A DNA stretch of 17,993 nt, taken from contig NZ_CM001773.1 of the NCBI RefSeq assembly GCF_000314895.2, positions 2,906,550-2,924,542 on the forward strand, given 5' to 3'. Positions 9,003-16,581 of the stretch are shown here, in pieces (within the stretch, counting starts at the first letter, position 1; each line of letters begins with the position of its first letter). The stretch is from Providencia sneebia DSM 19967. GTDB lineage: Bacteria; Pseudomonadota; Gammaproteobacteria; Enterobacterales; Enterobacteriaceae. The position numbers and the translations under genes are program-made. The notes beneath the pieces are model-generated. The model searched no databases. It was not told where the DNA came from and worked only from the letters and a program-made list of their open reading frames with translations.

Positions 9003-10805
9003 TTAGTTGTCTTTACCAACATGCAAAATAGCAAGGAACGCTTCTTGCGGTAACTCAACATTACCAACTTGTTTCATACGTTTCTTACCATCCTTTTGCT
9101 TCTGTAACAGTTTTTTCTTACGGCTTACGTCACCACCATAACATTTAGCAAGTACGTTTTTGCGTAGCTGTTTAACTGTAGAACGAGCAATAATGTGGTT
9201 TCCTATTGCAGCTTGAATTGCAATATCAAATTGCTGACGAGGGATTAACTCCTTCATCTTCTCGACTAATTCACGGCCTCTGTACTGTGAATTGGCACGG
9301 TGAGTAATCAATGCCAATGCATCTACACGTTCCCCGTTAATCATAACATCTACGCGAACCATGTCTGAAGGCTGGAAGCGTTTAAATGCATAATCAAGAG
9401 AAGCATAACCACGAGATGTCGATTTTAAACGGTCGAAGAAATCTAAAACAACCTCTGACATTGGAATTTCATAAGTCAGTGACACTTGATTGCCGTGGTA
9501 AACCATGTTGGTTTGTACGCCACGTTTTTCTACACAAAGTGTGATCACATTGCCTAGATATTCTTTAGGCATCAACATATGACATTCAGCAATAGGCTCA
9601 CGCAACTCTTCAATATTATTCAGTGGTGGCAATTTTGAAGGGCTATCAACATAAACGATTTCACCATTAGTCTGTTGCACTTCATAAACAACCGTTGGCG
9701 CTGTGGTGATCAAGTCTAAATCATATTCGCGCTCTAAACGCTCTTGAATGATCTCCATATGCAGTAACCCGAGGAAACCACAACGGAAACCAAAACCTAA
9801 AGCACTTGATGTTTCTGGCTCATAAAAGAGTGAAGCATCATTCAGACTCAGTTTGCCCAATGCATCACGAAAAGCTTCATAATCATCAGAGCTGACTGGG
9901 AATAAACCTGCATAAACTTGCGGCTTAACTTTTTTAAAGCCCGGTAATGCTTTGTCTGCTGGATTACGTGCGCCAGTTAAGGTATCCCCTACTGGTGCAC
10001 CGGTGATGTCTTTAATTGCACACACTAACCAGCCCACTTCGCCACAGCTTAAAGAATCACGGTCAATTTGTTTTGGTGTAAATATTCCGAGGCGATCAGC
10101 ATTATAAACCTGACCTGTACTCATCACTTTAACTTTATCACCCTTGCGCAATGTCCCATTTTTAATTCGGATCAAAGAAACGACGCCTAAGTAATTATCG
10201 AACCAAGAGTCAATAATCAAAGCTTGCAAAGGCGCTTCAGCATCGCCTTTTGGCGCTGGAATTGATTGAACTAAACGTTCAATAACCTCTTGCACGCCAA
10301 CACCTGTTTTTGCTGAACATCGAACAGCATCGTGCGCATCAAGACCCACAATATCTTCTATTTCATCTGCAACGCGTTCAGGATCTGCTGCGGGTAAATC
10401 AATTTTGTTCAGAACGGGAACAACTTCTAAATCCATTTCAATAGCGGTGTAGCAGTTAGCCAAAGTCTGAGCTTCAACGCCTTGCCCAGCATCAACAACA
10501 AGTAAAGCGCCTTCACAAGCCGCTAATGAACGAGAGACTTCATAAGAGAAGTCAACGTGGCCTGGCGTGTCGATAAAGTTAAGCTGATATGTCTCACCAT
10601 CAGCTGCTTTATAGTCTAAAGTCACACTTTGAGCTTTGATGGTAATTCCGCGTTCACGCTCTAAGTCCATAGAGTCAAGAACCTGCGCGGCCATTTCTCT
10701 GTCCGTCAACCCACCACAAATCTGAATAATACGGTCAGACAGCGTAGATTTACCATGGTCGATGTGAGCAATGATAGAAAAGTTTCTTATGTTATTGATT
10801 TTCAA
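9003..10805 (-). CDS. lepA: Elongation factor 4 (LepA) GTPase
   Basis: Ribosome-dependent translational GTPase (EF4), implicated in 30S assembly and translation under stress. G motifs: HIDHGKST (14-21), DTPGH (79-83), NKID (133-136). After domains II and III comes the LepA-specific C-terminal domain ending [20 protein letters not shown]. At 600 aa it is full length. ATG 10805 gives MKINNIRNF; an in-frame TTG two codons upstream (10811) is better spaced from AGAAG and could be used. In E. coli rseC lies upstream; here that place is taken by prophage DNA, so the native upstream context is interrupted. Confidence 0.97.
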   Translation of the reverse strand: MKINNIRNFSIIAHIDHGKSTLSDRIIQICGGLTDREMAAQVLDSMDLERERGITIKAQSVTLDYKAADGETYQLNFIDTPGHVDFSYEVSRSLAACEGALLVVDAGQGVEAQTLANCYTAIEMDLEVVPVLNKIDLPAADPERVADEIEDIVGLDAHDAVRCSAKTGVGVQEVIERLVQSIPAPKGDAEAPLQALIIDSWFDNYLGVVSLIRIKNGTLRKGDKVKVMSTGQVYNADRLGIFTPKQIDRDSLSCGEVGWLVCAIKDITGAPVGDTLTGARNPADKALPGFKKVKPQVYAGLFPVSSDDYEAFRDALGKLSLNDASLFYEPETSSALGFGFRCGFLGLLHMEIIQERLEREYDLDLITTAPTVVYEVQQTNGEIVYVDSPSKLPPLNNIEELREPIAECHMLMPKEYLGNVITLCVEKRGVQTNMVYHGNQVSLTYEIPMSEVVLDFFDRLKSTSRGYASLDYAFKRFQPSDMVRVDVMINGERVDALALITHRANSQYRGRELVEKMKELIPRQQFDIAIQAAIGNHIIARSTVKQLRKNVLAKCYGGDVSRKKKLLQKQKDGKKRMKQVGNVELPQEAFLAILHVGKDN

Positions 10806-10843
10806 GGTAATATCTTCTTTTAAATTACTTTATAAAATCGCCT

Positions 10844-10863
10844 TGGACACACTCATGGACACA
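10844..10863. repeat. Direct repeat TGGACACA x2 at the lepA/prophage boundary
   Basis: TGGACACA occurs at 10844-10851 and again at 10856-10863, 12 bases apart, 39 bases upstream of lepA and before the first phage gene. Repeats with about one helical turn spacing at a prophage edge could be integrase arm sites or an att remnant. No integrase gene accompanies them in this window. Weak call. Confidence 0.3.
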
Positions 10864-11013
10864 AGACCAAACCTAATAAAATAGGGATTTATTCACAATG
10901 AATTGCATTCTACATACAACAGATAGCTAACACAAAAATTTATTGTCAGACCTCCATTTACAATTACAGCCATGGATTAATTTAATAATTTATCTTGATC
11001 TTTGATTGCAATT

Positions 11014-11059
11014 TACTGTATATAAATACAGTTATGTTTTGCTGTATATAAAACCAGTT
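11014..11059 (+). promoter_or_regulatory. Two tandem LexA (SOS) boxes upstream of the dinI-like gene
   Basis: Box 1 (11014-11033) TACTGTATATAAATACAGTT matches the enterobacterial LexA consensus at 18 of 20 positions, with CTG-N10-CAG intact. Box 2 (11040-11059) also has CTG-N10-CAG (11042-11057). The box centres are 26 bases apart. They end 13 bases before ATG 11073, with AAGAGGTGAG as ribosome binding site, so they very probably repress the dinI-like gene until DNA damage. Confidence 0.88.
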
Positions 11060-11072
11060 AAAGAGGTGAGTT

Positions 11073-11354
11073 ATGGTTAACGTTAAAATTCGTTTTGATA
11101 GCAGCATGAAAGACAAAATTACTCCTGGTACTTTTGATGCGCTTAGAATTCAAGTTGAGAAAAAGTTAAAAGATAAATATCCAGATTTGAATGTGATCGT
11201 CGGATGGGGAACTCAAGGCGGGTTAACTGTTGACGGGCTAAAAAAGAACGAGAAGAAAGATTACATCGAAGAAGCTGTGCAGGAAATTTGGGAAGATGAC
11301 AGTTGGCTTCCTGAAGTTAATCGAACTGAAGATGTAGAATATTTTGATAAGTGA
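11073..11354 (+). CDS. DinI-like SOS modulator, prophage type
   Basis: A 93-aa member of the DinI family. In E. coli DinI binds RecA filaments and modulates the co-protease activity that triggers LexA, UmuD and phage-repressor cleavage; prophage versions are thought to tune induction. Family features visible: an N-terminal strand (MVNVKIRFDSS), a helix (PGTFDALRIQVEKKLKDKYP), central strands (NVIVGWGTQGGLTVDG), and the closing acidic helix EEAVQEIWEDDSWLPE, matching 'ILQETWESADDW' of DinI. It is slightly longer than the chromosomal 81-aa DinI. Two LexA boxes lie directly upstream. As the gene nearest lepA it probably marks the edge of the right prophage. Confidence 0.85.
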   Translation: MVNVKIRFDSSMKDKITPGTFDALRIQVEKKLKDKYPDLNVIVGWGTQGGLTVDGLKKNEKKDYIEEAVQEIWEDDSWLPEVNRTEDVEYFDK

Positions 11355-11361
11355 ACTAAAA

Positions 11362-11383
11362 GGCCGTTATTTATATAGCGGCC
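11362..11383. terminator. Convergent hairpin between dinI-like and HEPN genes
   Basis: GGCCG (11362-11366) pairs with CGGCC (11379-11383), and the stem extends inward through weaker pairs to about 9 bp with a 4-base loop. On the minus strand it is followed by TTTT, so it can terminate the HEPN operon; on the plus strand it follows dinI-like by 7 bases with a poor T-run. Probably shared by both convergent genes. Confidence 0.6.
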
Positions 11384-11402
11384 GTACTATTTGAAAGTGA
11401 CG

Positions 11403-11813
11403 TTAGCCTGTGGTGTTTTCACTCTGCAATGAGCTTATAAGGTCTACCAATTTTGTTGATTCGGTAATGACTTGAGATGCTTTCATTTCCGTATGTTTCA
11501 TAGCCAAGTTATAATCTGCATCATGGCGCTTCGATTTCAAAATATTCAATCGATTACCGATGCTTGCAGCCAGTTTTTTCGGAACATAATCATAACAGCC
11601 CTGATGTCTTATAAGCGACTCAACAAGCTTCTTGTGCTCACCAAACGGCATCGATTTCCATTCATCACTATCTCTAAAGCTTGATGTGATTAAGCTATTT
11701 GAATGGTAAAAGCTTGAATAGTACGCACGGCTTATCGCTGTTCTAATGGCCACCTCTGATTTGTCATCAGCTATAATTTTTTTTGCGTACTCAAGAAAAT
11801 CGCTCAATTCCAT
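11403..11813 (-). CDS. HEPN-fold protein, second gene of a TPR-HEPN pair
   Basis: A 136-aa helical protein that I place in the HEPN superfamily, whose members include RNases acting in toxin-antitoxin, abortive infection and CRISPR systems. Evidence: SEVAIRTAISRAYYSSFYHS (about 19-38), the typical first-helix 'aisRaYYa.fh' pattern, and LNILKSKRHDADYN (about 89-102), matching the 'LreRn.ADY' motif of HEPN proteins. The canonical RNase motif R-x4-6-H is not clearly present: Arg96-His97 are followed by Tyr101 rather than His, so activity is uncertain. The ATG directly abuts the stop of the upstream TPR gene (TAA then ATG), so the two are translationally coupled. It is isolated from the phage tail genes by its own promoter and terminator. 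Confidence 0.65.
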   Translation of the reverse strand: MELSDFLEYAKKIIADDKSEVAIRTAISRAYYSSFYHSNSLITSSFRDSDEWKSMPFGEHKKLVESLIRHQGCYDYVPKKLAASIGNRLNILKSKRHDADYNLAMKHTEMKASQVITESTKLVDLISSLQSENTTG

Positions 11814-12563
11814 TTAATACAAACCTTCGGATTCAATATAGATGCAGCAATCACTTGTTAGCAGATTTTTATCATACAAAAGCTCAAATAATTGCTCGTT
11901 TAAATCAGCAACTTGATCGCAATTCAGATTAGCTCTAAAAACATAGGTCATTGTTCCATCAATGTCTTTTTTCAAAAAAGATGATATTGAACCTTTATAT
12001 TGGTGATCGACTACATTAAAAAGACAATCAACCATAGGTCGGATTTGATTGATAAGTGATGGATTTTCCCACATTAACATCGTCGTCCTCCTATCTTCGT
12101 CATTTATGCCTACATCATCTATAGAGAGGTTCATTTTTTCTAAATTAAGTATAACATCGTTAATTAGGTCAACTCTTAATGAGAAAACACCCATCATAAA
12201 CAACTCATAACCTATTAATTTAGGATAGCAGATCAATTTACTTGAGGATTTTTCTATGAATTCATTATGCTTTTTAAATAAACCTGCACTTCTCAGTGTT
12301 ACAACATAATTATTCCAGTAAAGTGAGTCCGTTGGATTTAGCATGATAGCTCTTTCACATAATGAAATCCCTTCGTCAACATCATTCCCGGAAAGAATGA
12401 ACATAATGCCTTTTAGGTGTAACCTAAGCGCAGGATCATCGAGTTTATCTATTTCTCGCTTTGCACGCATAATGTCAATAGGGAACAGTTTCATTTCACC
12501 CGCTAGCATTGAGCTGGTTAGGGTGTCTAAGATTTCGTTACCTTTCGATTCAGGGCGTAGCAT
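11814..12563 (-). CDS. TPR-like helical protein, first gene of a TPR-HEPN pair
   Basis: I do not recognise a named family. The central part (about 45-105 from Met at 12563) resembles tetratricopeptide repeats: LHLKGIMFILSGNDVDEGI followed by SLCERAIMLNPTDSLYWNN and VVTLRSAGLFKKHNEFIEKS, with the small-Gly, Ala and Pro spacing of TPR helices. The rest is helical, soluble and acidic, without membrane segments. ATG 12563 has AAGGA 9 bases upstream, better than ATG 12581 six codons earlier, so I chose it (249 aa). TPRs usually mediate protein binding, so a partner or inhibitor role toward the adjacent HEPN protein is a reasonable but unproven idea. Confidence 0.6.
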   Translation of the reverse strand: MLRPESKGNEILDTLTSSMLAGEMKLFPIDIMRAKREIDKLDDPALRLHLKGIMFILSGNDVDEGISLCERAIMLNPTDSLYWNNYVVTLRSAGLFKKHNEFIEKSSSKLICYPKLIGYELFMMGVFSLRVDLINDVILNLEKMNLSIDDVGINDEDRRTTMLMWENPSLINQIRPMVDCLFNVVDHQYKGSISSFLKKDIDGTMTYVFRANLNCDQVADLNEQLFELLYDKNLLTSDCCIYIESEGLY

Positions 12564-12615
12564 TAGCTTGCATCCTTGCATTTCACTAGATTAATTGGGG
12601 AAATACCTTTCTCTT

Positions 12616-12644
12616 ATATTAAACTAACGACTCATTGAGTTCAA
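12616..12644 (-). promoter_or_regulatory. Predicted sigma-70 promoter of the TPR-HEPN pair
   Basis: On the minus strand TTGAAC (12644-12639) and TAATAT (12621-12616) are separated by 17 bases. Transcription would begin near 12609, about 45 bases before the preferred ATG at 12563. It lies between the tail fibre terminator-like hairpin and the TPR gene, as expected for a moron with its own promoter. Confidence 0.5.
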
Positions 12645-12666
12645 CAAACTTCACTGGGTTAGTAAA

Positions 12667-12689
12667 GCGCCAACTACTCGAGCTGGCGC
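12667..12689 (-). terminator. Hairpin after the tail fibre gene
   Basis: GCGCCA (12667-12672) pairs with TGGCGC (12684-12689) around an 11-base loop, followed on the minus strand by TTTAC. It begins 12 bases past the tail fibre stop. The short T-run makes it a moderate terminator at best. Confidence 0.45.
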
Positions 12690-12700
12690 ATTCATTTTAA

Positions 12701-13726
12701 TTACAGCAATGCATCACTCTCACTGAGTTCATATTGCTCACGTTCAGCAGCTTCCTGCTCTGCTTTCTCCGCTTCCTCTTTCGCAATACGTTCAGCTTCA
12801 ATTTTAGCTAGTCGCTGTGATTCGGCTAGCTTTTGATTGTAGATAGAATTACTCGGCATATTGACACGAACATCAACCCAGTGGCCATCAGGAATATCGC
12901 AAGGCTCTCCCGATGTTAATTCGACTTTCTCCCCATCGACTTCTTTTAAAAATTCAGGGTAAAGCTTGAAACGCTCATATTGAATGTTTTGCGGTAAGTC
13001 GTGCTTACGATAAGTTGTATACAGAACAATATCCCTATCCTCATCAGCTTCAACAATGCGTCCATCGAATGGGTGTTGCTTGCCTTTTTCAAGTACATCA
13101 TAAAGCACATAAACAAGGGGAAGTTGATTAATGCCGCATGGAATTGTGATGCCGCCGTTAATGCCGCCCCAGCTCGCATCTGAGTTTAAACCAAGAACGC
13201 CGTGTAACTGGTAAATTCCTGTGTGCAACTTTCTGAGTTCAACACCTTCTGATTCGTCGTTATTTTCGATGTGATCAGCAAAGACTTTAACAATCGGAGA
13301 AGCGGCTTTTAAGTTACCATTTGAGTCTTTTGTTGTGTTTGCTGTTGTATAAAAGTCTCTCCATTCACCAATAACATTACTATTAATTGCACGAAACCCT
13401 ATATCCTCTGCCCCTGCTCGGAACGCCAATTGATATCCATATGAGCTGTCAGTGTAACCAAAGACGTTTAATAAGTGATGATTGGATTTTTTGTATCTAT
13501 CTGTCCCGTTGTTTGCCTCTTGTGAGTAACTAATACTATTCACCCTGTAGTCTGAAATTTTGCCGGCAGGTGTATATCCACCTCTGCCGAGTCCAAAACC
13601 AAAGTCACCGAGGTGCATTAATGTCCCGCTCGCGTCTTGTAATAAGTGCGTTCTATAAGTGCCGTTATTTCTACGAGATACAAAATGAGGGCCAGACTCG
13701 AGGTTCATTGTTTTCATTGACATCAT
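12701..13726 (-). CDS. Phage tail fibre protein, C-terminal portion (341 aa)
   Basis: The protein resembles the C-terminal part of lambdoid tail fibre/tail tip proteins. ELRKLHTGIYQLHGVLGLNS (about 166-185) and the following AWGGINGG-type segment match the family pattern 'GVEvRKl..G.Yql.GvnG.nsDa.Wgg'. Later QPCDIP-like and WVDVRVNMPSNSIYNQKLAE correspond to the conserved 'W..VRV.MP..Siwnq' ending. The C-terminus (about 300-341) is a charged helix rich in Glu, Lys and Ala, probably a coiled coil. Full-length relatives are much larger, and the expected proximal parts and upstream tail genes are absent. Its ATG overlaps the tape measure stop by four bases (ATGA), but this arises at a deletion junction. 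Probably a non-functional remnant, though it could be expressed. Confidence 0.75.
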   Translation of the reverse strand: MMSMKTMNLESGPHFVSRRNNGTYRTHLLQDASGTLMHLGDFGFGLGRGGYTPAGKISDYRVNSISYSQEANNGTDRYKKSNHHLLNVFGYTDSSYGYQLAFRAGAEDIGFRAINSNVIGEWRDFYTTANTTKDSNGNLKAASPIVKVFADHIENNDESEGVELRKLHTGIYQLHGVLGLNSDASWGGINGGITIPCGINQLPLVYVLYDVLEKGKQHPFDGRIVEADEDRDIVLYTTYRKHDLPQNIQYERFKLYPEFLKEVDGEKVELTSGEPCDIPDGHWVDVRVNMPSNSIYNQKLAESQRLAKIEAERIAKEEAEKAEQEAAEREQYELSESDALL

Positions 13727-14678
13727 AATGAGTCCAATTGTGAGGCTGTTTTCCCTGCATAGTTCCCCGTTAAAATAAGCTGTTTATTATATTCGGTGAA
13801 TTCTTTCGAGCCTTTATAGGCAGCAATGGCGAGTGCTCCCGTTACCCCTACCACACCTAGCATCGCTATTCTCATTGGGGTAATTAACGACAGTACGGCT
13901 TTAAATGAATTACCAATACCACCAAACGAATCTTTAATCTGTCCGCCTTGCTGAACCATCACTAACCAAATAGGCATACCAGAAGCAAGTGAGGTCACAA
14001 TATCCGTCATTTGCATCGGTAATTGACGCATGGCATTACGATATTGACCAATGGTAATAGAGCCATTGCGGTAAGCTTGTTCTTGCTGTTTGAGTTTGGC
14101 TAAGTATGGCTCGGCTTGCTGACTAACACCCAATTGAGCCGCTTTCATTTGCAGTAGTTCAGACTTTGTTTTGCCTAATGCGTCGGCTTCATTTTTTAAT
14201 GCCTGAATAAAGCTTTCTTTCGCTTGAGCTTCTCTTGCCTCTGCTACCGCTACGATTTGCTGTTCTCTAGCCAGCTCTCGTGCTGCTTGGGCGGCTTGTT
14301 TCTGCTCAGACGCTAATCTTGCGGTACGTTCTTCCTGCTTTTTCATCTGAGCAATAATAGGCGCAGCTTCTCTCGATATGCCCATTTGAGCCGCTTTGTA
14401 CGCCAGCATTTCGGTTTTCGTCGCGCCATACAAAAACACTTGTTCGTGCATTTTATGTAGAAAGGAACTTTTTAGTGTTGATAGCTCTTTTTCTGCAACA
14501 CCCAGTCCATTTGTACGATTGGTGATATCTTCAAGTAAAGCACGGTAGCGCTCAGTATCAATATTACCTTGTTGATAGGCTTACTAGCTGCTTGTTGTAA
14601 CTCATTCAGTGCTTTTGAACCTTTTTCTAGTTCGTTAGTGCTTACTTTAAATGAAATACCGGCTATTTCTTGTGTCAT
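13723..14678 (-). pseudogene. Tape measure protein (lambda gpH-like), N-terminal remnant with frameshift
   Basis: The gene starts at ATG 14678 (GAGGAAAG upstream) with MTQEIAGISFKVSTNELEKG. After about residue 33 the frame breaks: at 14581-14582 a run that should read AAA has two As. Adding one base restores a continuous protein (…QQAASKAYQQGNIDTERY…) through to 13723. The restored product is about 318 aa. It has two related repeats about 73 residues apart (TEMLAYKAAQMGIS and SELLQMKAAQLGVS) and a hydrophobic segment (MRIAMLGVVGVTGALAIAAY), typical of TMP_2/GpH tape measures. Normal members have roughly 800 residues or more, so most of the C-terminus is lost where the sequence runs into the tail fibre remnant. 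Confidence 0.85.
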
Positions 14679-14694
14679 AACTTTCCTCGGGTAC

Positions 14695-14715
14695 AAAAAA
14701 ACCACCCGAAGGTGG
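14695..14715 (-). terminator. Rho-independent terminator upstream of the tape measure
   Basis: Minus strand: CCACC-TTCG-GGTGG followed by seven Ts (14701-14695), a textbook terminator with a stable tetraloop. It lies just 17 bases before the tape measure ATG and would end transcripts from the lipoprotein gene. Confidence 0.85.
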
Positions 14716-14723
14716 CACAAAGC

Positions 14724-14743
14724 AAAAATCCCCAATTAAGGGG
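14724..14743 (-). terminator. Second, tandem terminator after the lipoprotein gene
   Basis: Minus strand: CCCC-TTAATT-GGGG, then A and TTTTT (14728-14724). It immediately precedes the stronger terminator at 14695-14715, giving a tandem pair between the lipoprotein and tape measure genes. Confidence 0.6.
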
Positions 14744-14879
14744 CATATTGAGATGACAAACTTATTATTGAGCTATATGTGGGTTAGATCTCCACCGAGT
14801 GTTAGCTTAGCGGGAGTGCAAATTGAAGCAAACAAAAAATTGTCATGGCAAACAATTTATTAGCAATATTCAAATAAGA

Positions 14880-15263
14880 TTATTTACTCTTGCAGCTTGT
14901 CAAGACCTGACCACTTCCGTCTGGGAGACGGAATGAAAGTATCCCTAGCCTTTTCATATAACCAATATGAATATCATCTTTATCATAAAACAATTCATCG
15001 CCCTCTTTGCCTTTTTTTTCTTCAAGCCTTGGAGTTACATAATCCCCAATATTCATTCCCTTTACTGTCACCACTCTATTTTCAATCATAATGACAGCTT
15101 CTGATAAATTGCCAGGGAATTCATATTCACTACCCGTCAGCCCTGCACCACGGTTTATATCTCGATCTATAATACAAACGTATTCTCCATTATACGTTAC
15201 ATCTTTCCCACCACACCCAGACAGTAAAATAACCCAAATAACTAAGAACAATCCTTTTTTCAT
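14880..15263 (-). CDS. Small prophage lipoprotein (moron)
   Basis: A 127-aa predicted lipoprotein. Residues 1-16 form a signal peptide (MKKGLFLVIWVILLSG) with lipobox LLSGC, so Cys17 should be lipidated and the first residue after it, Gly18, favours outer-membrane sorting. The mature part is mostly beta-like, with Cys28 and a C-terminal Cys124 (LTSCKSK) that could pair. I do not recognise a function; prophage lipoproteins at tail-gene positions sometimes block receptors or alter the host surface (known for other phages, inferred here). It has its own predicted promoter (15293-15321) and two terminators (14743-14695), making it a self-contained cassette within the tail region. Confidence 0.75.
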   Translation of the reverse strand: MKKGLFLVIWVILLSGCGGKDVTYNGEYVCIIDRDINRGAGLTGSEYEFPGNLSEAVIMIENRVVTVKGMNIGDYVTPRLEEKKGKEGDELFYDKDDIHIGYMKRLGILSFRLPDGSGQVLTSCKSK

Positions 15264-15292
15264 GCATCACCATATTTTAGTTAAGTTCGCAA

Positions 15293-15321
15293 ATGCTAGG
15301 ATAAATGCAGAATTCAGGCAA
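15293..15321 (-). promoter_or_regulatory. Predicted promoter of the lipoprotein gene
   Basis: Minus strand TTGCCT (15321-15316) and TAGCAT (15298-15293), 17-base spacing, directly after the upstream terminator and about 25 bases before the ATG. Each hexamer matches four of six consensus bases. Confidence 0.4.
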
Positions 15322-15322
15322 T

Positions 15323-15344
15323 AAAAAACCCACCGGAGTGGGTT
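15323..15344 (-). terminator. Terminator after the 243-aa gene
   Basis: Minus strand AACCCAC (15344-15338) pairs with GTGGGTT (15333-15327) around a TCCG loop, running into TTTTTT (15328-15323). It follows the 243-aa gene stop by 13 bases and precedes the lipoprotein promoter. Confidence 0.85.
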
Positions 15345-15357
15345 AGTTGTCAATATA

Positions 15358-16089
15358 TTAATCATTACTATAAATTCTATCTTTACTGATAATGTTCACT
15401 ATGTGATGACAGGAATCCATTGATAATTTTCTTGGCTCCCATTTAGCTATATCAGACTGAGATAACCCCTCAGCACTCCATGGAATGATACCTTTATGCC
15501 CACATCCAGTATTTGATAGCACATCAATAAATTTCTTTTTGATTGTGTCGTAAATTCTTACTTCACCAAGACTTGTCATTCCAGAAACCCATAAAGACCC
15601 ACCACCTATAGTTTGCAAGTTATCACATACTATATATTCGTGCTTCATGAGTAAGCATTTATACACATTACGAGCAATGCCGCCCGCTTGGTAATCATCA
15701 AGGATAGCTACTCCCCTGATTTGCTTCCCAGCTTTCATCACTGAGCCTTCAAAGAAGGTGAAATCATTATATGCCACACGACCAATTAGAACATCCTCTT
15801 CTTCGTCACGCATTCCTAACTCAAGTAGTTCACCGATAATATGCTCATCAGAAAAGCGAAGCCTTCTCATTTGTGTGGAGTGATCTGCAAAAAAGCCTTC
15901 TGTTGTACACCCTAGGGATACTATTTTAGAATAGTAATGAAATTCGCTTCCAGTAAGCGCGTACTCGGTGATCATTAATAAATCACCTTCACCAGTAAGA
16001 TAATAGAAAGACTCTATTTCATCTTCTCTTTCACAATCTGGTTTTCTATTCAAATCCTTTGAGTAACTACTGGTAAAGTTTGGAGCCAT
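15358..16089 (-). CDS. Unrecognised moron protein, 243 aa, possible GNAT-like part
   Basis: I do not recognise this family with confidence. The protein is soluble and lacks a signal peptide. A central segment (about 125-170), IRGVAILDDYQAGGIARNVY then KCLLMKHEYIVCDNLQTIGG and GSLW, has the order of a GNAT acetyltransferase fold (strand, 'GxA' turn and helix, then strand with a conserved Asp-Asn and a G-rich turn). The acetyl-CoA loop Q/R-x-x-G-x-G/A is approximated by QAGGIA, so an acetyltransferase-like activity is possible. It starts 18 bases after the 116-aa gene, with GAGAAAGGG as ribosome binding site, and ends at a strong terminator, so the two form one operon. The operon interrupts the GT-to-tape-measure order. 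Confidence 0.6.
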   Translation of the reverse strand: MAPNFTSSYSKDLNRKPDCEREDEIESFYYLTGEGDLLMITEYALTGSEFHYYSKIVSLGCTTEGFFADHSTQMRRLRFSDEHIIGELLELGMRDEEEDVLIGRVAYNDFTFFEGSVMKAGKQIRGVAILDDYQAGGIARNVYKCLLMKHEYIVCDNLQTIGGGSLWVSGMTSLGEVRIYDTIKKKFIDVLSNTGCGHKGIIPWSAEGLSQSDIAKWEPRKLSMDSCHHIVNIISKDRIYSND

Positions 16090-16107
16090 CCCTTTCTCAC
16101 TATCTTA

Positions 16108-16458
16108 TTAATGGACAGACAACTTCTGATAATTTGACATGTAACCAAGAATTGAAGATTTAATTTTTTCAATCACATTAGTTATGCTTTGATTTAATTC
16201 TGGATACTGAATGTTAGGGTCAACAACTACGTTAACCTTTTTTTTACGATATGACAGCTCAGCAAAAGGAACAACTTTATATTCGTCGCTTTTGGTATCA
16301 TTTTCTATAGTAACAATAAATAACTGTCTATTCGGATCCTTTCTCACGCTAAGGCGACGAACAGAGAAAACCTTTTCAGTAGTATCATCAAAAAATGTCT
16401 TAACAAGTTCGGTAGAATGGCTAATAGTTTGTATAGACCTGGTATGTTCAGTTCTCAT
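16108..16458 (-). CDS. Unrecognised moron protein, 116 aa
   Basis: No family recognised. The protein is basic in the middle (SVRRLSVRKDPNRQ), probably beta-rich there (FIVTIENDTKSDEYKVVPF), and ends in a helix with KKKVNVVVD before it. No signal peptide or membrane span. ATG 16458 has a strong ribosome binding site AAGGGGG. The predicted promoter lies about 75 bases upstream with palindromes in and next to it, so expression is probably regulated. It is the first gene of the operon with the 243-aa gene; a small DNA- or protein-binding partner of that protein would fit, but this is a guess from layout. Confidence 0.6.
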   Translation of the reverse strand: MRTEHTRSIQTISHSTELVKTFFDDTTEKVFSVRRLSVRKDPNRQLFIVTIENDTKSDEYKVVPFAELSYRKKKVNVVVDPNIQYPELNQSITNVIEKIKSSILGYMSNYQKLSVH

Positions 16459-16500
16459 ATAGCCCCCTTGTTAGCTTGATGTAATGATATTTTTAGTATG

Positions 16501-16522
16501 AATTGCTCAAATTTGAACAATT
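16501..16522. promoter_or_regulatory. 22-bp palindrome near the start of the moron transcript
   Basis: Eleven-base arms AATTGCTCAAA and TTTGAACAATT (16501-16511 / 16512-16522) are complementary except for one pair. The site lies at or just after the predicted transcription start (about 16525), a typical place for a repressor operator. Confidence 0.45.
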
Positions 16523-16532
16523 ACCTTGAAGT

Positions 16533-16561
16533 ATATTAGAGCTTTTAAGTTAACTTAACAA
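16533..16561 (-). promoter_or_regulatory. Predicted promoter of the 116/243-aa operon, with palindrome in its spacer
   Basis: Minus strand TTGTTA (16561-16556) and TAATAT (16538-16533) are 17 bases apart. A perfect 14-bp palindrome TTAAGTTAACTTAA occupies 16545-16558 and so overlaps the -35 and spacer, suggesting an operator. Transcription would start near 16525, 67 bases before ATG 16458. Confidence 0.5.
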
Positions 16562-16581
16562 CCCCAGTTGTGTGATTTTAA

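Noticed and set aside
14472..14735. 87-aa ORF as an independent gene
   Set aside because: Its middle is the N-terminus of the tape measure, its first 19 residues come from the terminator region, and its tail is out-of-frame sequence after the frameshift.
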